5,023 bases of DNA from Nitrospirota bacterium (GTDB lineage Bacteria; Nitrospirota; Thermodesulfovibrionia; Thermodesulfovibrionales; JdFR-86). The stretch lies in the NCBI GenBank assembly GCA_030667205.1, contig DAOUWH010000137.1:1-5023 (forward strand). Reading direction: 5' to 3'. A program made the translations under genes and the position numbers. Below, one piece after another: positions 1 through 3,840 of this stretch (within the stretch, counting starts at the first letter, position 1; each line of letters begins with the position of its first letter). The notes beneath the pieces were generated by a model. It saw only the letters and a list, made by a program, of their open reading frames with translations, did no database searches and was not told the origin of the DNA.

Positions 1-296
1 AAAAGCCCCCGTATCCCCCTGACCTGGGTGCCCACGATATTGTCCTTGCGAGCCATGATCTTTTCGAGGTTGGGCACGGGGGCGGAGTCAAGCTCGATGC
101 CGAACTTGCCGAGTTCTTTGGCCTTTGCATAGGCCTCGGAGGATGCCAGGAGGGCCTTGGTGGGTATGCATCCCCGGTTAAGGCATGTGCCTCCTACCTC
201 GATGTCCTCTATTACGGTAACTTCCGCTCCCAGCTGTGCCGCCTTTATGGCGGCAACATAGCCGCCGGGACCGGCCCCGATTATAACTAGCCTCAC
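1..296 (-). CDS. lpdA: Dihydrolipoyl dehydrogenase (E3 / L protein), N-terminal part, runs off the left edge
   Basis: Flavoprotein disulfide reductase that re-oxidises the dihydrolipoyl arm of GcvH or of 2-oxoacid dehydrogenase complexes and passes electrons through FAD to NAD+. Only the first 98 codons are visible. They begin MRLVIIGAGPGGYVAA, with the FAD-binding GxGxxG at residues 7-12 and an acidic Glu30 at the end of the second beta strand, expected to contact the FAD ribose. The redox-active disulfide follows in GGTCLNRGCIPTK, with Cys38 and Cys43 in the usual CxxxxC spacing. The start is GTG at 296-294. It is the only reasonable choice, because an in-frame stop lies five codons upstream and the Rossmann strand begins right after the start. 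The GTG overlaps the gcvH stop as GTGA, so the two genes are probably translationally coupled. The pairing with gcvH suggests the glycine cleavage L protein; sharing with other lipoyl complexes cannot be excluded. The NAD and dimerisation domains lie outside the window. Confidence 0.93.
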   Translation of the reverse strand, partial: MRLVIIGAGPGGYVAAIKAAQLGAEVTVIEDIEVGGTCLNRGCIPTKALLASSEAYAKAKELGKFGIELDSAPVPNLEKIMARKDNIVGTQVRGIRGL

Positions 297-679
297 TTGG
301 CTTCCTCTTCAACATACTTTTCGTAGTCGGAGGCTTCCAGAAGGGCATCGAGTTCAGAGGCATCCGACATCTCGACCACCGCAATCCAGCCCTTTTCGTA
401 GGGCGATTTGTTGATTATCTCCGGCGTCTCCGAAAGCTCCTCGTTTACCTCGACGATGGTGCCGCTTACAGGGGCGATGACCGGGGAGGTCGCCTTCGTG
501 GACTCGATCTCAGAGAACTCTGCGTTGGCTTCCATGGGGGTGTCCATGTCTGGGAGGTCGATATAGACGATGTCGCCGAGAGCGTCCTGCGCGTGGTCGG
601 TTATTCCGATGGTGGCCTTGTTGCCCGAGACCTTGGCCCATGTGTGTTCCTTATGGTATTTTAAATCTTCGGGGTTCAT
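293..679 (-). CDS. gcvH: Glycine cleavage system H protein (lipoyl carrier)
   Basis: Small cytoplasmic lipoyl-domain protein. Its lipoyl arm carries the aminomethyl group from the P protein to the T protein and is then re-oxidised by dihydrolipoyl dehydrogenase. The 128-aa product has the usual family length. It begins MNPEDLKYHKEHTWAKV, a typical GcvH N-terminus, followed by IGITDHAQDALGDIVYIDLP. The lipoylation site is in IESTKATSPVIAPVSG, with Lys62 as the modified lysine (Lys64 in E. coli). The common form of this motif is ESVKAASD; here Thr and Ser-Pro replace parts of it, which is unlikely to matter. The C-terminal helix is acidic. The ATG at 679-677 has a consensus AGGAGG five bases upstream. 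The gene has its own promoter and is followed directly by dihydrolipoyl dehydrogenase. The usual gcvT and gcvP partners are not upstream, where mutS lies, so if clustered they must be left of the window. Confidence 0.97.
   Translation of the reverse strand: MNPEDLKYHKEHTWAKVSGNKATIGITDHAQDALGDIVYIDLPDMDTPMEANAEFSEIESTKATSPVIAPVSGTIVEVNEELSETPEIINKSPYEKGWIAVVEMSDASELDALLEASDYEKYVEEEAK
301..310 (-). promoter_or_regulatory. Ribosome binding site for the dihydrolipoyl dehydrogenase gene
   Basis: On the minus strand the end of gcvH reads GAAGAGGAAG, with the GAGG core at 307-304, seven bases before the GTG start. This purine-rich stretch inside the gcvH coding sequence supports the GTG as a true start and fits translational coupling at the GTGA overlap. 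Confidence 0.65.
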
Positions 680-684
680 CAGTC

Positions 685-690
685 CCTCCT
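685..690 (-). promoter_or_regulatory. Consensus ribosome binding site of gcvH
   Basis: A full AGGAGG on the minus strand, five bases before the gcvH ATG. It contrasts with mutS, which has no recognisable Shine-Dalgarno sequence. Confidence 0.85.
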
Positions 691-701
691 TTTTCTTATT
701 G

Positions 702-713
702 CTAACGGGTTAG
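702..713. promoter_or_regulatory. Perfect dyad over the gcvH start point (candidate operator)
   Basis: CTAACGGGTTAG is a perfect 5-bp inverted repeat around GG. It overlaps the last two bases of the gcvH -10 box and the predicted start point, a position where a repressor would block initiation. The dyad is short, so chance is a real alternative, and no regulator gene is nearby to pair it with. Confidence 0.3.
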
Positions 714-740
714 TATAGCAATATCAGGTTAATAACTCAA
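712..740 (-). promoter_or_regulatory. Sigma-70-type promoter of gcvH-lpdA with extended -10
   Basis: On the minus strand TTGAGT (740-735, four of six matches to TTGACA) is followed by exactly 17 bases and TATACT (717-712, five of six matches to TATAAT). The bases before the -10 are TGC, giving the extended -10 form TGnTATACT. Transcription would start near 706-704, leaving a leader of about 25-28 bases that contains the AGGAGG. This makes gcvH-lpdA a unit separate from mutS, although no intrinsic mutS terminator is visible and read-through is possible. Confidence 0.7.
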
Positions 741-805
741 AGATTTCTGTGCCCTGTATATTTATCGGATCAGACTGAAATTTTTATCACAGGGCCATAT
801 TTTTG

Positions 806-3358
806 TCAAGAAAGTGTCGTGGCCTTCTTGTGAAGCTCCTGGAGCCTGGCCATGGCCTCCTCGGGCGTAAGGCTGCTCAGGTCAAGCGACTGCAGCTCTT
901 TTAATATCATGTCGCTCCCCACCGTAAAGAGGTCGAGCTGGCTCTGGCCCCCCTCGGCCGTGTCGCTCACGTGCTGTTTTTCGAGTCCCGCAAGGATGTC
1001 CTTCGCGCCCGTTAAAACCTCCTCCGGAAGGCCAGCAAGCCTCGCGACCTGTATGCCGTAGCTCTTGTCGGCCGGGCCGTCCTCTATCCTTCTGAGGAAG
1101 ATTATCTCCTCCCCCCATTCCTTTACAGCCACGTTGTAGTTTTTGACGCCCGTGAGCAGATGCCCAAGCTCGGTAAGCTCGTTGTAATGTGTCGCAAAGA
1201 GGGTCCTTGCCTTGATGTTTCTTGAAATGTATTCCGCCGTGGCCCATGCGATGCTGATGCCGTCGAAAGTGCTTGTGCCGCGTCCGACCTCGTCGAGGAT
1301 TATAAGGCTTCTGTCGGTGGCGTTGTTCAGTATGTTAGCCGTCTCTATCATCTCGACCATGAAGGTGCTCTGCCCCTTAGTCAGGAAGTCCGAGGCACCG
1401 ATGTGCGTAAAGACCCTGTCGGCGATGCCGACGGCGGCCTCCTCGGCGGGGACGAACCCGCCCATCTGCGCCATGAGGACAATGAGGGCGACCTGTCTCA
1501 TGTATGTGGACTTGCCCGCCATGTTGGGGCCGGTGATGATCAGTAGCCTCTCGTCCTTGCTGTCCATGTAGTTGTCGTTAGGGATAAACCGTTCCCCAAG
1601 CGACAGGCGCTCAAGCACGGGGTGTCTGCCGCCCAGGATATTGATGGTCGTGCCGCTGTTTACCTTCGGCATCACATAGTTATGGCGCTTGGCCACGACC
1701 GCAAGCGAAAGTACGAAGTCCACCCGGGCGACGGCCTCCGCGGTGTCCATGAGGGCAGGGGCCTCGTGCCTTACGCTCTCGAGTATCTGCCCGAAGACCT
1801 CGTATTCCAGTACCTTAAGCCTGTCCTCGGCGCCGAGCACCGTTACCTCGTATTCCTTGAGCTCCGGGGTTATGAACCTTTCGGCGCCCACGAGCGTCTG
1901 CTTTCTTATGTAGTGCTCGGGGACATGTTCGAGGTTGGCCCTGGTGACCTCGATGTAGTAGCCGAATATCCTGTTGTAGCCGACCTTCAGGGAGGAGATG
2001 CCGGTGGCCTCTTTCTCTTTGGCCTCAAGCGATGCGATATAGTCCTTCGCGTTGACGGACATGGACTTAAGCTCGTCCACCTCGCTATTAAAACCCTTCT
2101 TGATGATCCTGCCTTCCTTGAGTGTCTGGGGCGGCTGCTCGACGATGCCCCGCTCGATAAGCTCCATTACCTCCGTGAATTCCGAGATGGCCTCTCCGAG
2201 GGAGCTCAGGAATTCGTCCTGTGCGACGGACAGGGCGGACTTTATCCGGGGCAGGTATCCGAGGGAGGTTTTGATGGCGACAAGGTCCCGCGCGTTTGCG
2301 TTGCCGGTGGATACACTTTGTGCGAGCCTCTCGATATCGAGTATCTTTCTGAGGCTGTTTCTGAGGGCCTCCATGAGCTCGTAGTCCTCGACGAGGTGGT
2401 TTACCGCCCTGAGGCGCAGGTTTATCCGGTCTTCGTTTATGAGGGGCCTGAGGACCGCGCCTCGCAGGAACCTGCCGCCCATGGAGGTGAGGGTCTCGTC
2501 AAGCGTCCACAGCAGGGTGTCCTCCGTGGAGCCGTCCCTGAGGTTGCACGTCAGTTCGAGGTTCCTCTGTGTGGGGGCGTCGAGGAACATGTAGTCGCTC
2601 TGGTTTGCGGGTGTGATCTTTCTGAAGCGGAGGGCCTCCTTTGTGCCCTCAAGGTAGCTTACGAGCGCGCCCGCGGCCGATATGGCCGCCTTCATGCCCT
2701 CGCAGCTGAACCCTTCGAGGGTGGAGACCTTCAAGTGTCTCAAAAGAGCTTTGTAAGCCTCCGGGTAATCGAACTTCCAGTCCTCAACGGGCGAGACGTA
2801 AAGATTTTTAAGGATCTCGCTGTAGTGGATATTGTCTTTAAGACTCTCGGGGATTATTACCTCCGAGGGCTCGGCGCTTAGAATCTCATCTTCGATTGGC
2901 TTTGAGCTCTCGTAGACCGTGAACTCCCCGGTGCTTACGTCGGCAAGGGCGATTCCGTGGCTCCCGGACTGCGGGGCGAAGCTGAAAATGTAGTTATTCT
3001 GCTTGGGGCGCTCCGGGGTGTGGGTGCCGGGGGTTACGACCCTTACGACCTCCCTGCGCACGATGCCCTTCGTGAGGCCAGGGTCCTCGACCTGCTCGCA
3101 TATGGCCACCTTGTGTCCCGCCTTTATGAGCTTGGCTATGTAGCCCTCCGAGGCGAAGTACGGGATGCCGCACATGGGCATCGGGTGCTCTTTCCTCTTG
3201 TCGCGAGTGGTCAGGGCTATGTCCAGTATCGGCGAGGCCACCTTGGCGTCCTCGCCGAACATCTCGTAGAAATCCCCCAGCCTGAACAGCACAATGGCAT
3301 CGGCGTACTGCTCTTTGACGCTCTGGTATTGTTTCATCACGGGTGTTGGTTCGGACAT
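806..3358 (-). CDS. mutS: DNA mismatch repair protein MutS
   Basis: Mismatch-recognising ATPase that starts methyl-independent or methyl-directed mismatch repair with MutL. The gene is complete, and its 850 aa is close to E. coli MutS (853 aa). The N-terminal mismatch-binding domain carries Phe30-Tyr-Glu32 in GDFYEMF; the Phe stacks on the mispaired base. Connector, lever and clamp regions follow, with the conserved stretch YNRIFGYYIEVTRANLEHVP. The ATPase domain has Walker A GPNMAGKST at 610-618 (Lys616), the signature segment GASDFLTKGQSTFMVEM, Walker B LIILDEVGRGTST (Asp689, Glu690) and the H-loop FATHYNE (His724). QLDLF at 807-811 matches a beta-clamp binding motif, and the last ~35 residues resemble the C-terminal oligomerisation segment. 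This is MutS1, the repair type, not MutS2, since the recognition domain is present and no Smr domain is. The ATG at 3358 is chosen because an in-frame stop lies four codons upstream and the N-terminus matches the family. No Shine-Dalgarno sequence precedes it. Confidence 0.98.
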   Translation of the reverse strand: MSEPTPVMKQYQSVKEQYADAIVLFRLGDFYEMFGEDAKVASPILDIALTTRDKRKEHPMPMCGIPYFASEGYIAKLIKAGHKVAICEQVEDPGLTKGIVRREVVRVVTPGTHTPERPKQNNYIFSFAPQSGSHGIALADVSTGEFTVYESSKPIEDEILSAEPSEVIIPESLKDNIHYSEILKNLYVSPVEDWKFDYPEAYKALLRHLKVSTLEGFSCEGMKAAISAAGALVSYLEGTKEALRFRKITPANQSDYMFLDAPTQRNLELTCNLRDGSTEDTLLWTLDETLTSMGGRFLRGAVLRPLINEDRINLRLRAVNHLVEDYELMEALRNSLRKILDIERLAQSVSTGNANARDLVAIKTSLGYLPRIKSALSVAQDEFLSSLGEAISEFTEVMELIERGIVEQPPQTLKEGRIIKKGFNSEVDELKSMSVNAKDYIASLEAKEKEATGISSLKVGYNRIFGYYIEVTRANLEHVPEHYIRKQTLVGAERFITPELKEYEVTVLGAEDRLKVLEYEVFGQILESVRHEAPALMDTAEAVARVDFVLSLAVVAKRHNYVMPKVNSGTTINILGGRHPVLERLSLGERFIPNDNYMDSKDERLLIITGPNMAGKSTYMRQVALIVLMAQMGGFVPAEEAAVGIADRVFTHIGASDFLTKGQSTFMVEMIETANILNNATDRSLIILDEVGRGTSTFDGISIAWATAEYISRNIKARTLFATHYNELTELGHLLTGVKNYNVAVKEWGEEIIFLRRIEDGPADKSYGIQVARLAGLPEEVLTGAKDILAGLEKQHVSDTAEGGQSQLDLFTVGSDMILKELQSLDLSSLTPEEAMARLQELHKKATTLS

Positions 3359-3366
3359 GATTAGAC

Positions 3367-3396
3367 ATTATACATCTGGGCTCTGAATTGCATCAA
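3367..3396 (-). promoter_or_regulatory. mutS promoter, start point at or next to the ATG
   Basis: On the minus strand a perfect TATAAT (3372-3367) is preceded by TTGATG (3396-3391, four of six matches to TTGACA) with an 18-base spacer. The -10 ends eight bases before the mutS ATG, so the predicted start (about 3361-3359) falls within one to three bases of the start codon. This predicts a leaderless or nearly leaderless mRNA, in line with the missing Shine-Dalgarno sequence. Confidence 0.6.
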
Positions 3397-3400
3397 CCTT

Positions 3401-3418
3401 ATTAACAGGATTAACAGG
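3401..3418. repeat. Tandem 9-bp repeat next to the mutS -35
   Basis: ATTAACAGG occurs twice in direct tandem (3401-3409 and 3410-3418), starting four bases beyond the mutS -35 box. As far as I recall, ATTAACAGG-type short repeats occur in intergenic regions of several unrelated bacterial groups. Here they could be such a repeat or an activator half-site pair; the sequence does not decide. Confidence 0.6.
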
Positions 3419-3433
3419 CAAGGATAAACGTGT

Positions 3434-3489
3434 CGCCCTGAACTTGTTTCAGGGTCTCATGAGATGCTGAAATAAATTCAGCATCTCAT
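3434..3489. repeat. Nested palindromic repeat element (REP/MITE-like)
   Basis: Two hairpins stand side by side. The first is CCCTGAA/TTCAGGG (3436-3442 with 3448-3454, loop CTTGT). The second is a perfect 13-bp stem (3459-3471 with 3477-3489, loop ATAAA). The two hairpins are also inverted copies of each other around the perfect palindrome TCTCATGAGA (3455-3464); the larger dyad at 3438-3481 matches at 18 of 22 positions per arm. The element lies between two divergent promoters, so neither flanking gene needs a terminator here. This architecture resembles short intergenic palindromic elements. No coding content is seen. Confidence 0.7.
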
Positions 3490-3490
3490 C

Positions 3491-3500
3491 GAACGCGTTC
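3491..3500. repeat. Perfect 10-bp palindrome GAACGCGTTC
   Basis: GAACGCGTTC is self-complementary and lies one base after the nested palindromic element. It may be part of the same repeat, or a small operator between the mutS and tRNA promoters. It is too short to judge alone. Confidence 0.4.
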
Positions 3501-3515
3501 TCAGCGGCGTTAGTC

Positions 3516-3531
3516 CCCCGCTTGAGCGGGG
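3516..3531. repeat. GC-rich palindrome that contains the tRNA promoter -35
   Basis: CCCCGCT, then TG, then AGCGGGG: a perfect 7-bp inverted repeat with a two-base centre, in practice a 6-bp GC stem with a four-base loop. The bases TTGAGC in its centre and right arm form the -35 of the candidate tRNA-Arg promoter. CCGCTTGAGCGG-type palindromes are, as I recall, common in dispersed intergenic repeats, so this may be a repeat recruited as a promoter part. Confidence 0.6.
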
Positions 3532-3550
3532 CGGGCAGAAATGTTATTAT
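3522..3550 (+). promoter_or_regulatory. Promoter of tRNA-Arg(CCT)
   Basis: TTGAGC (3522-3527, four of six consensus matches) is followed by exactly 17 bases and TATTAT (3545-3550, five of six matches). Transcription would start near 3557, about 18 bases before the mature tRNA 5' end, leaving a short leader for RNase P to remove. The bases between the -10 and the start are AT-rich, unlike the GC-rich discriminator typical of stringently controlled stable RNA promoters. Confidence 0.55.
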
Positions 3551-3566
3551 TAATATCGTATTTCTG
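3536..3566. promoter_or_regulatory. 7-bp inverted repeat flanking the tRNA -10 box
   Basis: CAGAAAT (3536-3542) and ATTTCTG (3560-3566) are perfect inverted copies. The 17 bases between them contain the TATTAT -10 box and the predicted start point. This is the geometry of a dimeric repressor site, but the arms are AT-rich and short, so chance is possible. Confidence 0.35.
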
Positions 3567-3574
3567 ACCCAGAT

Positions 3575-3651
3575 GCCCCCTTAGCTCAGCTGGATAGAGC
3601 ACAGGTTTCCTAAACCTGGGGCCGCACGTTCGAGTCGTGCAGGGGGCGCCA
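3575..3651 (+). tRNA. tRNA-Arg, anticodon CCT
   Basis: A complete 77-base tRNA that reads AGG codons. The acceptor stem GCCCCCT (3575-3581) pairs with AGGGGGC (3641-3647), including one G-C/T-A set without mismatch. The D arm is GCTC/GAGC around AGCTGGATA, which contains the GG pair and an A at position 20, an arginine identity base. The anticodon stem CAGGT/ACCTG encloses TTCCTAA, placing CCT at 3609-3611. The variable loop is five bases, and the T arm is GCACG/CGTGC around TTCGAGT. The discriminator is G, followed by an encoded CCA (3649-3651). All four stems are perfect, so the gene looks functional. It is transcribed divergently from mutS and convergently with uvrB. tRNA genes of this type are known integration sites, but no duplicated 3' end is present here. 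Confidence 0.97.
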
Positions 3652-3718
3652 TTTTTCCCCTTTTATGGCTTCAACGCCACAACTGCGCCTTTAAAAACCC
3701 CTCAGGCTTTCCCTACAT

Positions 3719-3739
3719 AAAAACCTCCAAATCCGAGGC
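3719..3739 (-). terminator. Weak candidate intrinsic terminator for uvrB
   Basis: On the minus strand CCTC (3738-3735) pairs with GAGG (3727-3724) across a seven-base loop, with one extra G-U pair at the base, directly followed by five T (3723-3719). It lies about 100 bases after the uvrB stop and before the convergent tRNA. The stem is short, so this is only a candidate. The rest of 3652-3836 holds no gene that I can support. Confidence 0.3.
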
Positions 3740-3799
3740 GTTATATGTAAATACCTAAGAAGCTACTTTAGATAAATATGCCCCGGCAGGATGTCAATT

Positions 3800-3840
3800 T
3801 AAGGGCACGAGTGTCTTGTAAGGGGCACTGGTGCCCCTAA
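3800..3840. repeat. Duplicated palindrome overlapping the uvrB stop codon
   Basis: A perfect 8-bp inverted repeat AGGGGCAC-TG-GTGCCCCT (3821-3838) contains most of the uvrB TAG stop (3839-3837). Beside it at 3800-3817 is a degenerate copy, TAAGGGCACGAGTGTCTT, aligning with TAAGGGGCACTGGTGCCCCT. The minus-strand RNA hairpin comes right after translation stops but has no U-tract, so it looks more like a 3'-end stabilising hairpin or a repeat than a terminator. The copy pairs better as plus-strand RNA, where its changes become G-U pairs. Confidence 0.5.

Noticed and set aside
178..384. A 68-codon minus-strand frame across the gcvH-lpdA junction
   Set aside because: It is out of frame with two well-supported genes, and its translation is Arg-rich noise.
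680..805. Glycine riboswitch upstream of gcvH
   Set aside because: The 126-base gap lacks the conserved glycine aptamer core sequences and most of it lies upstream of the best promoter, leaving only about 25-28 bases of leader.
1622..2881. A 419-codon open frame on the plus strand, opposite mutS
   Set aside because: It lies wholly inside the unquestionable mutS gene and is a by-product of codon bias in a GC-rich gene on the other strand. The translation shows no recognisable domain and no ribosome binding site was identified.
2957..3364. A 135-codon plus-strand open frame over the 5' end of mutS
   Set aside because: Antisense shadow of mutS with a low-complexity Gly/Arg/Leu-rich translation and no family resemblance. 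It does not extend into the spacer beyond the mutS promoter in any meaningful way.
3434..3489. A CRISPR repeat or a riboswitch-like RNA with alternative folds
   Set aside because: There is only one repeat unit pair and no spacer series. The alternative folds follow simply from inverted-copy palindromes, and no transcript for either gene is expected to include the element.
3434..3531. Palindromes between tRNA and mutS read as transcription terminators
   Set aside because: Both flanking genes are transcribed away from this spacer, the hairpins have no T-tract on either strand, and there is no upstream transcript to end.
3624..3651. tRNA 3' end as an occupied phage or island attachment site
   Set aside because: No second copy of the tRNA 3' end, integrase gene or foreign-looking sequence is in the window, and uvrB follows within 190 bases.
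3652..3664. T-run after tRNA-Arg as an intrinsic terminator
   Set aside because: TTTTTCCCCTTTT follows the CCA directly, but no dedicated hairpin stands before it other than the tRNA itself. Termination at the tRNA fold is possible but not supported enough to annotate.
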